Assembly: GCF_947499945.1 (NCBI RefSeq)
Contig: NZ_CANMQD010000008.1
Location: forward strand, 26,620-90,619
Direction: 5' to 3'
DNA length: 64,000 nucleotides
Source: an uncultured Sulfitobacter sp.
GTDB taxonomy: Bacteria > Pseudomonadota > Alphaproteobacteria > Rhodobacterales > Rhodobacteraceae
This document shows, in pieces, positions 49,758-58,971 of the stretch. Every line of letters starts with the position of its first letter. Position 1 is the stretch's first letter. A program made the position numbers and the translations under genes. Under the pieces are notes generated by a model. It did not search any database, had not been told where the DNA came from, and saw nothing but the letters and a program-made list of their open reading frames with translations.

Positions 49758-50846
49758 TTAGAACAGGTCACGCCAAGTGGTGCCGTCATGGCAGCGCAAT
49801 TTGGATGTCGCGGCATCAAAATAGATATCTCCAGCCGCAGGTCCCGAAGGTGTTGGCGAAGGCTCCAGCCGCATCACATCGCCCACATGCAAGGAGCGGA
49901 CAGGGGAGAGAGTACCAATACCCACCCCTGTAGGCCGCACGCGCATCATCTCGTAGCTGTCTACGGCAAAGCGGATGAGGCTGTTGGTTTGACGGTTCAG
50001 GGCATCAGCCTCGATGTTCAGGTCACCCTGCAAGTTGCGTAGGTGCATTGTACCCGTGGTTGTGCCGGGAAATCCCAACTGCCCGTGTTCCGTGCCTCCG
50101 GCAAACAGGCGTATGGCTGCTGACATAGCGCCGCCCATCACACCGTTGCGGTCTTCCAGTGCCAGATAGGATGTGGTGCCAGCTACATGCACATTGTAAT
50201 CGGGAGACGTGGTGCCAAATCCCACATCCCCGCTGGTGGCATCTATGACCATTGCATCGGCCCAAGCGTTGCCATCTGCGCTGACCTTGATCGCGAAATC
50301 ATCATTGCCTGCCAGCCCCATTTCGGCGCGGCCTGAAAACCCCGTCTGATAGAGCAGGCTTGCCGTATCGTCAGTATCGGCTTTGTTGACCTTGATCTGA
50401 TGACCTGCCCCGTTGTGGGTAAACAGGCTTGCTTCGCTGGCGAGTGCGAGACGGTTTACCGTATCTGCGGCTGTATTGATGCCAATGCTGTCAGGAGTGC
50501 CAATCTCCGATGTCACAGGGGCCCATGCACTGCCGTCCCAAACCCTGAGCATGTTTGCGGGTGTGTCCCACGCCCGCCATCCGGTCTGTGGCACAGTAAA
50601 GCTCCATGCATTTTCTGACCACATCGCAAGCGTTTCGGGGTTGCCGGCCCAGGCCCCTGTGGGGGCGGGACCCAGCGCATAGATCAATCCATTCTGGGGC
50701 ACGGCGGGTGGTGTTGCAGCCTGTGTCGCTTCAAGGCTGAGCTGCACCAGCAGATCAAGCTGGTGGATGGCCTCGTTGTGGGTGATGTGTTTTTGGGCCT
50801 GTGCAGGTGCAATATAGGGCAGGGAAAGGCGGGGAGAAGAATTCAT
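49758..50846 (-). CDS. DUF2793 family protein
   Basis: A 362-aa protein whose start 'LSLPYIAPAQAQKHITHNEA' is the hallmark of DUF2793, found in Rhodobacterales near gene-transfer-agent and phage tail genes. A beta-rich, tail-fibre-like C-terminal half follows ('VGFGTTSPDYNVHVAGTTS', 'GVGIGTLSPVRSLHVGD', 'DIYFDAATSKLRCHDGTTW'). No phage genes are near, so it may be a surface or fibre-like protein reused outside a phage. The start is ATG 50846 with GGAG upstream; the open frame reaches 51011 but would cover a terminator. It converges with repA after 17 bases. Confidence 0.8.
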   Translation of the reverse strand: MNSSPRLSLPYIAPAQAQKHITHNEAIHQLDLLVQLSLEATQAATPPAVPQNGLIYALGPAPTGAWAGNPETLAMWSENAWSFTVPQTGWRAWDTPANMLRVWDGSAWAPVTSEIGTPDSIGINTAADTVNRLALASEASLFTHNGAGHQIKVNKADTDDTASLLYQTGFSGRAEMGLAGNDDFAIKVSADGNAWADAMVIDATSGDVGFGTTSPDYNVHVAGTTSYLALEDRNGVMGGAMSAAIRLFAGGTEHGQLGFPGTTTGTMHLRNLQGDLNIEADALNRQTNSLIRFAVDSYEMMRVRPTGVGIGTLSPVRSLHVGDVMRLEPSPTPSGPAAGDIYFDAATSKLRCHDGTTWRDLF

Positions 50847-50994
50847 GATGCGCTCCAGAAGGGTCTGTTCTGCGCATGAATTTGTAGGGGAGGGGTCAAT
50901 AAACCCCTCATAGGGCGCACGCAGCGTCCACCTTTTCTTAAAGCCTCTTAATTCGGGTCTGTGTGCGTGACAGGTGCGCAGAGTGCGGGATGTG

Positions 50995-51020
50995 AAAAAG
51001 GGGGCCACCAAAGCGCCCCC
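50995..51020 (-). terminator. Rho-independent terminator after the CAP-RTX gene
   Basis: On the minus strand GGGGGC, a 9-base loop and GCCCCC are followed directly by TTTTT. It lies just after the end of the gene at 51064-53256 and before the DUF2793 gene. Confidence 0.75.
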
Positions 51021-51031
51021 CCAATATCAAA

Positions 51032-51049
51032 CGTTTCGCGTGCGAAACA
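51032..51049. promoter_or_regulatory. parS-like palindrome 3
   Basis: CGTTTCGCGTGCGAAACA, matching site 2 except for the first base, 14 bases beyond the stop of the CAP-RTX gene. It is about 4.2 kb from site 2, on the other side of repA. Confidence 0.7.
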
Positions 51050-51063
51050 ATTCATCCCCAGCT

Positions 51064-53256
51064 TCAGAACAGGAAATCGGACCCTTCCAGCAAACCTGCC
51101 ATATTGTTAAGCGTGACAGAGTTACCCGACCCGTCGGCAACAACTGCGCTGCTGCCCGAGGTGCTGATGGTCAGATCGCTGAGCTGTGTTACGGCGCTGT
51201 GCTTGCTGAAATCCAGCCGCTCGGTTCCGTTTGCAAAATCCAGGATCCGGTCATTGCCAAAATTGTCGTCAAAGACAAAGGTGTCAATCCCTCTGTATCC
51301 TTGAAGCACATCATTGCCACGGCCACCGTCAATGACGTTGTTGCCATGAGATCCATTGAGACGGTCTCCATGCACCGAGCCATGCAGGTTTTCGATAGAG
51401 AAAAAGCGGTCTCCGATTGCGTGGTTGTTTGCACCGCCACCCGTGAAACCGGTGGCAAGGCTGACGTTTACCCATGTGCCGCTGTCGGTGTAATCGGCGG
51501 TGTCGGAGCCTGAGCCGCCGTTCAGTGTATCCCCGCCGCTACGTCCGCGCAAAATGTCATCCCCGCCTGCGCCATTCAGCACATTGGCAGCACTGTCGCC
51601 TGACAGACGGTCGCCAAAGCGTGATCCGGTGAGGTTCTCGATAGAGCTGAATGTATCTCCCGACGCATCGTTGTTTGTGCCGCCGCCCGTATAGCCGCTT
51701 CCCAAGCTGATGTTGACCCACGCGCTGCTGTCGGCGTAATCGGCGGTGTCGGAGCCTGCGCCACCGTTCAGTGTGTCGTCGCCAGCGCGCCCCCGTAGGA
51801 TGTCGTTGCCGTTGCCGCCGCTCAGGACGTTATCGGCACTGTCGCCTGACAGACGGTCGCCAAAGCGTGATCCGGTGAGGTTCTCGATAGAGCTGAATGT
51901 ATCCCCCGACGCATCGTTGTTTGTGCCGCCGCCCGTATAGCCGGTCGCGAGGCTGACATTAACCCAAGAGCTGCTGTCGGCGTAATCGGCGGTGTCGGAG
52001 CCTGCGCCACCGTCGATGGTGTCATTGCCTCCGCGCCCGCGCAGAATGTCGTTCCCGTCCAATCCGCTCAGTTTGTTTGCCACATCATTGCCGCTGAGGC
52101 GGTCGTGATGTGCAGATCCGTCCAGATGTTCGATGCTGGCAAATGTATCACCTGTGGCCTGGTTATTGGCCCCTCCGCCCGTATAGCCGGATTCGAGGCT
52201 GACATTGACCCAGGAGCTGCTGGATTGATATCCGGCGGTATCGCTTCCGGCGCCCCCCATCAGGCTATCGGCACCTGTACCGCCGCGCAGCATATCGTTG
52301 CCCGCACCGCCAAACAGGACGTCATCGCCGGCACGTCCGGTCAGCACATTATTCCCTTTGTTCCCTTCCAGCCTGTCATCGGTGACCATCCCTGTCATGT
52401 TCAGGTTGGCAACACCCAACAGGGTCGCCTTTTCTACACCCGTCATGAGCGTCAGGTTCACCGATGAGCGGATCATGTCACCGTCCACTACATCGATTTT
52501 ACCGCTGCCCTGGGACAGGTTGGCCTGCACTTGCATGGCAGCACCACCGCTGCCCAATGTTACTGTTACATTGCTGGTGCCGGCATTCAGCGCCATCGTG
52601 TAGCCACCTGCATTTGCACTGGTGGTCGAAACACCGCCCCCCGATACGGCATATCCGGAAATGCCTTCGCCGATGCTATAGAATTTATTGTTGTCGCTAT
52701 CATTGTGGATGACACCACTCAGGAACACATTTGGAGCGCTTTCGGCGAAAACCTGCGTGACCATGGACGAGTTGAAGGGACCTGAAGAAAAGGTAAAGGA
52801 ACCAGCGCGTTGCCCGATGCCCAACTCTTCATAGTGCTCTGCGAGTATGTTCTTGCGGTGACCTTTACTGAGAAACAGGCCCTCATGCTGATCTACGATC
52901 ATTGTGTTCAGGTTTGGCGTACCGGTCGTACCGCTGACCGCAATGTTCTCCCCTAGGTATCCGGTTTGAACATATCCTGAATCGCTTGCACGCGTGCCTG
53001 GCGTACTGCCGCTTGGTGTGCCGTTGCTGTATTGGTGGGTAAAATTGTCGGTGTTCAACATCCACTGTGAATGATCTTCGGCAGAAGAGTGCAATATCTC
53101 GTTATGTGCGACAACCTGTTTTGCCGAACCGTTGATGGTTCCGGAGGCAAGTCCTTCGTTCAGATTAATGCCAAAGCGTGCGGCCTCTCCCAGAGGGTCA
53201 AGGCGCGCACGGTTGGTCAGTTCCAGCATCATCTGTTCAGCAGCGGTAAGAGGCAT
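51064..53256 (-). CDS. CAP-domain / RTX fusion protein, 730 aa
   Basis: Residues 1-170 are a CAP (SCP/YkwD-type) domain: 'ILHSSAEDHSQWML', 'GYLGENIAVSG' and 'KGHRKNILAEHYEELGIG' carry the conserved His and Glu residues. An SdrD-B-like segment follows ('VIHNDSDNNKFYSIGEGISGYAV'). From about 300 RTX nonapeptides carry four copies of the 82-residue module. The end is 'LLEGSDFLF'. CAP domains act as secreted hydrolases or binding proteins, here probably exported by type I secretion. The start has GGAGAAC upstream. An intrinsic terminator follows at 50995. The exact catalytic role is unknown. Confidence 0.93.
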   Translation of the reverse strand: MPLTAAEQMMLELTNRARLDPLGEAARFGINLNEGLASGTINGSAKQVVAHNEILHSSAEDHSQWMLNTDNFTHQYSNGTPSGSTPGTRASDSGYVQTGYLGENIAVSGTTGTPNLNTMIVDQHEGLFLSKGHRKNILAEHYEELGIGQRAGSFTFSSGPFNSSMVTQVFAESAPNVFLSGVIHNDSDNNKFYSIGEGISGYAVSGGGVSTTSANAGGYTMALNAGTSNVTVTLGSGGAAMQVQANLSQGSGKIDVVDGDMIRSSVNLTLMTGVEKATLLGVANLNMTGMVTDDRLEGNKGNNVLTGRAGDDVLFGGAGNDMLRGGTGADSLMGGAGSDTAGYQSSSSWVNVSLESGYTGGGANNQATGDTFASIEHLDGSAHHDRLSGNDVANKLSGLDGNDILRGRGGNDTIDGGAGSDTADYADSSSWVNVSLATGYTGGGTNNDASGDTFSSIENLTGSRFGDRLSGDSADNVLSGGNGNDILRGRAGDDTLNGGAGSDTADYADSSAWVNISLGSGYTGGGTNNDASGDTFSSIENLTGSRFGDRLSGDSAANVLNGAGGDDILRGRSGGDTLNGGSGSDTADYTDSGTWVNVSLATGFTGGGANNHAIGDRFFSIENLHGSVHGDRLNGSHGNNVIDGGRGNDVLQGYRGIDTFVFDDNFGNDRILDFANGTERLDFSKHSAVTQLSDLTISTSGSSAVVADGSGNSVTLNNMAGLLEGSDFLF
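51594..51936 (-). repeat. Near-identical 246-base repeat pair
   Basis: About 95 bases beginning TGACAGACGG at 51601 recur almost unchanged at 51847, 246 bases (82 codons) later. This is the DNA trace of recent duplication or gene conversion of the module within the CAP-RTX gene. Confidence 0.8.
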
Positions 53257-53842
53257 ATGTGTTCTCCATCGTTATGTGCAGACATATAAGTCGCGCATTT
53301 AGGGGCTTTAAGCTGCCCCCGGTGTTAAAACGCATAGGGGAGGCGGCGGTTTCATCAAAAAAAAGCGATATGGTCCTTGTGTGACCAAAGTGGGGACGTT
53401 GATGTGACCAAGATAAGGCACCGCCATTGCACCATGGGGGGCCTGAAACGCGCAAATGCAGTGCGCTACATGATTATCCTTCATGCGTTAAAGGGGCCCC
53501 CATGCTCTAATCAAATTAATTTTATGCAATATATTCTGGGCACATTACCGCTCAAGGCGCCCCACTCTTATCAAGCTGGCGGGGGCAATGCCCTGTGCTG
53601 CTTTAGCTTCTAAATACAAAAAAGGGAGCGCAGCGATGTTGCTGCCCCCCCCCTATCTTCCGTGAGGACCCTGCTGTTGATGGGGTCCATGGAATGGTGC
53701 CTGCCGCGCCGACGTTCAAATCAAAACCCGAGAGGCTTCTGAAAACAAAAAATTCCAGCCCTCGTGAAACAAGGTGCTGGAATGTACATATTTTGAGAAA
53801 AAGCGGGGGCGATCAGAGATGACCGCCCCCTTGCGTCAGGCG
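53257..53842. other. Non-coding gap of 586 bases
   Basis: Between the CAP-RTX gene and the beta-helix-RTX gene. No reading frame is convincing. It contains the terminator of the upstream RTX gene (53797-53830) and presumably the promoter of the CAP-RTX gene. Several short G- or C-rich runs are seen but no repeat family is recognised. Confidence 0.5.
53797..53830 (-). terminator. Rho-independent terminator after the beta-helix-RTX gene
   Basis: GGGGGCG and CGCCCCC form a 7-bp stem (53805-53830), extended by TC/GA past one mismatch, followed on the minus strand by GCTTTTTC. It lies 13 bases after the stop of the gene at 53843-55930. Confidence 0.75.
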
Positions 53843-55930
53843 TTAAAAGATAAAGTCTGTTGCATCGATCAGACCTGCACCACCGGTTACGGTGATGGTG
53901 TTGCCAAGGATATCGGCGATCACGGCATCTGCGCCGGTGGTGCTAATGCTTAGATCGCTAAATGCATTTGCGGTTGTGTGACCGGTAAAGTCGAACAACT
54001 CTGAGCCGTTCTGGAAGTCCAGCACAGTGTCGTCGCCGAAGTTGTCGACGAATACGAATGTATCCACGCCGTTGTTGCCGCGCAGCTGGTCGTCCCCCGC
54101 CAGCCCTTCAAGGACGTTGTTGTTGTTGTCCCCGTTGAGCAGATCGTCAAACGCCGAGCCGCGCAGGTTCTCCATCTCGGTCCATGTGTCGCCGGCGGCA
54201 TGGTTGCCGCCGCCGCCGCCGGCAAAGCCGGTCAGCAAGGACACGTTCACAAACGACCCCGAGGAGGCGTAGCTCAGCGTATCTGTCCCGCCGTTGCCGT
54301 CGATGATGTCTGCGCCCTGACGGCCCTCCAGCACATTGTTCGAGATGCCACCGTTCAGACGGTCCGCATATTGCGATCCGCGCAGGTTCTCGATTGAAGT
54401 GTACGTATCACCCAATGCGTGGGTGCCAAGACCGCCTCCTGCAAACCCGGTGAGCAGGCTAACATTTACCCAAGCGGCTGAATCAGCGTAATCGGCAGTG
54501 TCCAGACCGCTGCCGCCGATTAGGTTATCGCCACCCCCGCGGCCGCGTAGGTTGTCGTCTCCAGCGTCGCCGTTCAGAATATTTGCACCATTATCCCCGC
54601 TGAGCAGATCGCCGTACGCAGAGCCCGAGAGGTTCTCCATGGAGGTGAAGGTATCACCGATGGCTTCGCTGCCAACGCCGCCACCCACAAACCCGGTGAG
54701 CAGGGAGACATTCACCCAGCCTTGGGAGGCGGAGTAGGCGAGCGTGTCGATACCCTGACCGCCGCTTAGCACATCACCATCGGCCCCGCCGAACAAAATG
54801 TCGTCGCCAATGCCACCTTTTAGCGTATCCTCTCCTTGGCCACCGACCATAAAGTCGTCGCCGGCCAGTCCGTCCAGGTTATTGTCGGAATTGTTGCCGA
54901 CAATAAAATTGTTGAGCGCGTTGCCGGTGCCGTTAATCGCTTCGCCCTGATCGGTCAGATAGAGGCGCTCGACATGGTTGTCCAACGTGTGGCTCGCGGC
55001 ACTATAGACCGTGTCCAACCCTCCGTCTAACCCTTCGATAATCAGGACGTCATTTGTCCCGATATAATAGATATCGCCGCCGTCTCCACCAACCACTCGG
55101 TCGTTAAAGGTACCGCCGCGGGTGTCCAGGGTATCGTTGCCGTCCCCCATGATAATATCGCCCTGAATGATGCCGGTGTTGGTAATGACGTCATTGGCAC
55201 TGCTCAGGTTTATCGCATCACTTTCGCTGATGATGGTGCCACTATTGGCAAACGCGACCCGCATCGCGTTCCCGACGCTTACGGCAACGTCATCGCCCTG
55301 AATGGTGCCTGAATTGATAATTGTCCCCAGCGACCCTGACACACCGCTGATGGAGATCCCGACACCTGTGATGCCCATGATTGTGCCGCTGTTGAGGAAA
55401 TCTATGTTGCTGCCGGCGCCGTTTGTAGTCAGTTCAACCGCTTGGCCATCGGAGGTGACTGTACCGGTATTGGCAAAGCCGATCGAGGCAGTGCCTGCAG
55501 AAACATAGACGGCCTCACCGGTAAAAGCACTGATCGTGCCGGTATTGCGGATATCAGTGGTCAGGGATCCGTCTGTTTCGCTCACGTTGACGGCGCGGCT
55601 GTTGTTGGAGTGGATCGTGCCCGCGTTTTGCAGGTTGAACGTGCTTGTCAGGTCAACATCAAGGGTGCCGCCTGTGGGATTTTCGGCCGAGATATAGGCA
55701 TCTGCACCGACAGACATGTCAATGACAGATCCGCCCAGATCAAAAGCGGCAAAGCCGCCGCCTTGGGCATAGACCTGACCCAGAACGGTGATCCAGTTGG
55801 TGCCTGCGGAGCTTGTGACCGCGTCGCTTCCGGTTACGATAAGCGAGCCGTTGCGACCGATAAATCCGCTTTCGGATCCGGCAAGGTTGCGGGTCAGGGT
55901 ACTACTACCGTTGAGTGCAAAATCAGGCAT
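53843..55930 (-). CDS. Beta-helix / RTX protein, 695 aa
   Basis: Residues 1-260 are repeated 'N(S/T)GTI' units ('NAGTIHSN', 'NTGTISAF', 'NTGTVTSD', 'NSGTIMGI', 'NSGTIQGD', 'NSGTIISE', 'NTGIIQGD'), the look of a right-handed beta-helix as in adhesins and passenger domains. An RTX part with 'GNALNNFIVG' and three copies of the shared module follows, ending 'IDATDFIF'. The start has AAGGA upstream, and a small stem (AGAGGG-AAGT-CCCTCT) lies about 30 bases upstream in the leader. Probable secreted matrix or adhesion protein; no signal peptide. A terminator follows at 53797. Confidence 0.93.
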   Translation of the reverse strand: MPDFALNGSSTLTRNLAGSESGFIGRNGSLIVTGSDAVTSSAGTNWITVLGQVYAQGGGFAAFDLGGSVIDMSVGADAYISAENPTGGTLDVDLTSTFNLQNAGTIHSNNSRAVNVSETDGSLTTDIRNTGTISAFTGEAVYVSAGTASIGFANTGTVTSDGQAVELTTNGAGSNIDFLNSGTIMGITGVGISISGVSGSLGTIINSGTIQGDDVAVSVGNAMRVAFANSGTIISESDAINLSSANDVITNTGIIQGDIIMGDGNDTLDTRGGTFNDRVVGGDGGDIYYIGTNDVLIIEGLDGGLDTVYSAASHTLDNHVERLYLTDQGEAINGTGNALNNFIVGNNSDNNLDGLAGDDFMVGGQGEDTLKGGIGDDILFGGADGDVLSGGQGIDTLAYSASQGWVNVSLLTGFVGGGVGSEAIGDTFTSMENLSGSAYGDLLSGDNGANILNGDAGDDNLRGRGGGDNLIGGSGLDTADYADSAAWVNVSLLTGFAGGGLGTHALGDTYTSIENLRGSQYADRLNGGISNNVLEGRQGADIIDGNGGTDTLSYASSGSFVNVSLLTGFAGGGGGNHAAGDTWTEMENLRGSAFDDLLNGDNNNNVLEGLAGDDQLRGNNGVDTFVFVDNFGDDTVLDFQNGSELFDFTGHTTANAFSDLSISTTGADAVIADILGNTITVTGGAGLIDATDFIF

Positions 55931-56663
55931 GGTGATAATCCTTTGTGGTTAAGAGTGTTAGAGGGAAGTCCCTCTGGGGGTGTTTGAAAAGGGTGGTTGA
56001 TAAGTATTTTTCTCAGGACGGGCCGGCATAAATTCCGGGGTATTTGGTAAAGATGTTATGCGGTGTGTCTGTGCACAGGTTGAAAGGAGAAAGCCTGTTA
56101 AAAGCGGGCTTTTGGGTGAAACGTGACGTTGTGTGCAGTGATCAGGTTTGCGGTATTTGCATTGGCGTAGGGGTGCCAACGGTGCTTGGAACTTGTTGGT
56201 CCTGGATCACCATACAGCCTGTCGATGGTGGTATCGGTGCTGATCCTGTCAAAACAGAAATCTGCCATAGAAAAAGGTCTCTTTACTGTGGACAATTTGG
56301 GTGTCGAAAAATGACAAGCTGTCCGTTTTTAAAAATTTGAGCCACGTGAAAATCGGGTGCGTATCGCTATAAATATTACGGAAATCGTAGCCAAGATTCC
56401 AAATATTGCAACCAGTAGACCGGAATTTCTGGTAAGTGCTTAGGATTTGGTATGAATATGGCGTGCGCATGATATTGATGCGCCGCTTTACCCTAGGCAG
56501 GCGCTATCATAATGGGGTCTGGGTTATTGCCAGAGCGTAAATTTGGGCAGTATACCGCTCTGAACACATGGGCGTGGCGGGCAGTGCTGAGGTCGTACCC
56601 TTTGGTTGCAGTCTATCCGTGATGCTACTATGTCCGATACTAACAAATTTTATAGGTTTTATT
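55931..56663. other. Non-coding gap of 733 bases between divergent genes
   Basis: It should hold the promoters of the RTX gene (minus) and the acyl-modification operon (plus). A possible plus promoter is TTGCAG, 17 bases, TATGTC, about 56610-56637, upstream of the acyl carrier protein gene. A small stem (about 55958-55974) lies in the leader of the minus gene. No reading frame or repeat is convincing. Confidence 0.4.
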
Positions 56664-56909
56664 ATGAGCACCGAAAACACCCAAAAGCTGACCGACGCCT
56701 TTGTAGAGGCTCTGCAAATCAAGCCAGAACAAGTCACCGACGATCTGGAATACAACTCTATCAAAGAGTGGGATTCAGTTGCGCATATGACCCTTGTTGC
56801 CGCCCTTGAGGAGCAGTTTGATATCATGCTCGACACGGATGACATCATCGACATGTCCAGTGTTGCCAAGGCCAAGGAAATTTTGGCGAAATACGATGTC
56901 AGCTTCTGA
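56664..56909 (+). CDS. Acyl carrier protein
   Basis: An 81-aa acidic protein with the ACP fold and the phosphopantetheine serine in 'EWDSVAHM', the variant of the usual D-S-L. The start ATG at 56664 gives the normal length. It overlaps the next gene by 14 bases. It is a dedicated ACP of the acyl-modification operon rather than the housekeeping AcpP, judging by its neighbours. It would carry the acyl group activated by the AMP ligase and handed on by the GNAT protein. Confidence 0.9.
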   Translation: MSTENTQKLTDAFVEALQIKPEQVTDDLEYNSIKEWDSVAHMTLVAALEEQFDIMLDTDDIIDMSSVAKAKEILAKYDVSF

Positions 56910-57642
56910 GCTTTTTGATCTGACGGGCAAAACGGCCCTGATTACCGGATCGACCCGCGGCATCGGCGCAGGCATTGCTGCGCTGATGGCGGATGCAGGG
57001 GCAACAGTCTGGATTGCAGGCCGTGATCTGGACCGCGCACAGGCCGTGGCAGATACCCTCAAAGGGGCGCAGGCCGTGGTGCTGGACGTCAGTGATGCCG
57101 CTTCTGTCAAAGCCGCTATTTCTGGCTTGCGCAAGCAGGCAGGACAGCTGGACGTATTGGTTAACAATGCAGGTATCATGCATCCGGCGATGATTGCCAT
57201 GACCCGCGAGGACGATCTGGACGCGATGATGCAGACCAACATCAAAGGGGCATTCCTGTGCGCCCAACTCGCTTCGCGTCTGATGTCTGCCAAAAAATCC
57301 GGCTCTATTATCAACGTGGCGTCCATTATGGGCGCGCAGGGCGCGGCAGGGTTTTCTGCCTATGCCGCAACAAAAGCAGCTGTGATTGGCATGACCCGCG
57401 CAATGGCCAAAGAGATGGCACCGCATAATGTGCGGGTGAACGCGCTGGCCCCCGGTTTCATCGAAACAGACCTGACCGCTGATATCGAAGGGGATGCCCG
57501 CGAAAGCGCGCTTGCTGGTATTGGCATGGGCCGTTTCGGCACTGTGGCCGATGTGGCCGCTGCCGCCCTTTTCCTCGCCGCACCCGCCTCGGCCTATGTC
57601 ACGGGTCAGGTGTTGGGCGTCGATGGCGCGATGCAGGCTTGA
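56896..57642 (+). CDS. SDR, FabG-like 3-oxoacyl-ACP reductase
   Basis: A 248-aa classical SDR: 'TGSTRGIG' (NADPH loop) near residue 17, 'NNAGIM', the catalytic serine region 'NVASIMG' and Y-x3-K ('YAATK'), closing with 'GQVLGVDGAM' as in FabG. In this operon it probably reduces a 3-oxoacyl-ACP to a 3-hydroxyacyl-ACP. The start ATG 56896 overlaps the ACP gene's end. Substrate chain length unknown; no ketosynthase gene is present. Confidence 0.88.
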   Translation: MSASELFDLTGKTALITGSTRGIGAGIAALMADAGATVWIAGRDLDRAQAVADTLKGAQAVVLDVSDAASVKAAISGLRKQAGQLDVLVNNAGIMHPAMIAMTREDDLDAMMQTNIKGAFLCAQLASRLMSAKKSGSIINVASIMGAQGAAGFSAYAATKAAVIGMTRAMAKEMAPHNVRVNALAPGFIETDLTADIEGDARESALAGIGMGRFGTVADVAAAALFLAAPASAYVTGQVLGVDGAMQA

Positions 57643-57646
57643 GCCT

Positions 57647-58969
57647 ATGTTGGCCGCATTGATCCCCGCAAATATTGACCCGCAGACAGTGCTTGCTGTG
57701 GATGACACAGGCGAGACGCTGCATTACGGCGATCTTGACGCGCTGCGTGCCACATGGGCGACCAAGATTTCCGGCCGCCGTCTGGTGGCGGTGCTCTGTG
57801 CCAATACGGTGCCGATGTTTGGCGCCTATATCGGGCTGCAGGCGGCGGGCCACGCAGTGATCCTGCTGTCGTCCAAAATCGCCCCTGAGGCGCTGGAGGA
57901 TCTGATCGCACGCTACAAGATCGAGGCCGTGGTTGGCCCCGAGGGGGTAGAGCTTCTGGCGGAGCCCGCGGGCGGGCTGCATGATGATCTGTCCGTGTGC
58001 CTGTCGACGTCCGGCTCAACCGGATCGCCCAAACTGGTGCGATTTTCCACAGCACAGCTGGCGGCCAATGCAGTCTCTATTGCGGACTATCTGGATCTGG
58101 AGGCCGATGATGCACCGCTGGCGCATCTGCCGTTTGAATATTCCTTTGGCCTGTCGGTGCTGCACAGCCATATGGCGGTGGGTGCGACTCTGCTGCTGAC
58201 AGAGCATTCGGTGATGCAAAAACCGTTTTGGGAGCGCCTCAAGGAGGCCACCAGCATCGCAGGGGTGCCGTTCCATTTCGAGATGTTGTTGCGCATGCGT
58301 CTGGGGCGTGCGGACCTGCCAAAGATGCGCACATTGGTACAGGCAGGTGGCAAGCTGGGGCCAAAAGAGGCGCAAACCCTCTATGACATGGCCCACGACA
58401 AGGGCTGGAAATTTCACATCATGTATGGCCAGACCGAAGCAGGCCCGCGCATCTCATGGCTGCCGTTTGATCGGATGGCGGGGCATTTCGATTGCATCGG
58501 CCAGCCTATTCCGGGTGTCACGCTCGAGATTTCGGATGACGGTGATCTGGTGGTGAACAGCCCTGCGATCATGATGGGCTATGCCGAAGGCCGTGCCGAT
58601 CTGGCGCAGGGTGATGTGATGGACGGCGTGCTACACACGGGCGATCTGGCCGAGCGTGTCGAGGGTCTCTATCGCATTACAGGCCGCAAGAGCCGGTTTA
58701 TCAAATTGCAGGGCAACCGTGTCAGCCTCGGTGATGTAGAGACGCGTTTGCAAAGCATTGGCCATCCTGTCTGTTGTGCAGGGCGCGACGATGCGCTGGT
58801 GATCTTTACCGAAAATTCTGATACCGATGTGGTGCGTACGGCAGCCATCGCGCAATTCTCGTTTCCTGCGCGGTCACTTGATGTGCGCCATCTGGCTGCT
58901 TTCCCACGGCGCAGCAATGACAAGATTGATTACGGCGCCCTACAGGCGCTGTCCGAGCTGGAGGGCTGA
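57647..58969 (+). CDS. AMP-dependent acyl ligase (ANL family)
   Basis: A 440-aa adenylate-forming enzyme. 'STSGSTGSPKLV' is the ATP loop (core motif A3), 'YGQTEAGPRIS' is A5, 'GDLAE' A7 and 'GRKSRFIKLQGNRVSLGDVE' A8, and 'NDKIDYG' carries the A10 lysine. It is shorter than typical acyl-CoA synthetases and starts five bases after the SDR stop. It would activate a carboxylic acid and load the ACP or CoA. Which acid cannot be told. Confidence 0.88.
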   Translation: MLAALIPANIDPQTVLAVDDTGETLHYGDLDALRATWATKISGRRLVAVLCANTVPMFGAYIGLQAAGHAVILLSSKIAPEALEDLIARYKIEAVVGPEGVELLAEPAGGLHDDLSVCLSTSGSTGSPKLVRFSTAQLAANAVSIADYLDLEADDAPLAHLPFEYSFGLSVLHSHMAVGATLLLTEHSVMQKPFWERLKEATSIAGVPFHFEMLLRMRLGRADLPKMRTLVQAGGKLGPKEAQTLYDMAHDKGWKFHIMYGQTEAGPRISWLPFDRMAGHFDCIGQPIPGVTLEISDDGDLVVNSPAIMMGYAEGRADLAQGDVMDGVLHTGDLAERVEGLYRITGRKSRFIKLQGNRVSLGDVETRLQSIGHPVCCAGRDDALVIFTENSDTDVVRTAAIAQFSFPARSLDVRHLAAFPRRSNDKIDYGALQALSELEG

Positions 58970-58971
58970 AG

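Noticed and set aside
51594..51936. A CRISPR-like array
   Set aside because: The repeats are 246 bases apart, code for protein in frame and lack short spacer structure.
53377..53613. A 78-aa open frame in the gap before the CAP-RTX gene
   Set aside because: No ribosome site, no family resemblance and unusual composition; treated as non-coding.
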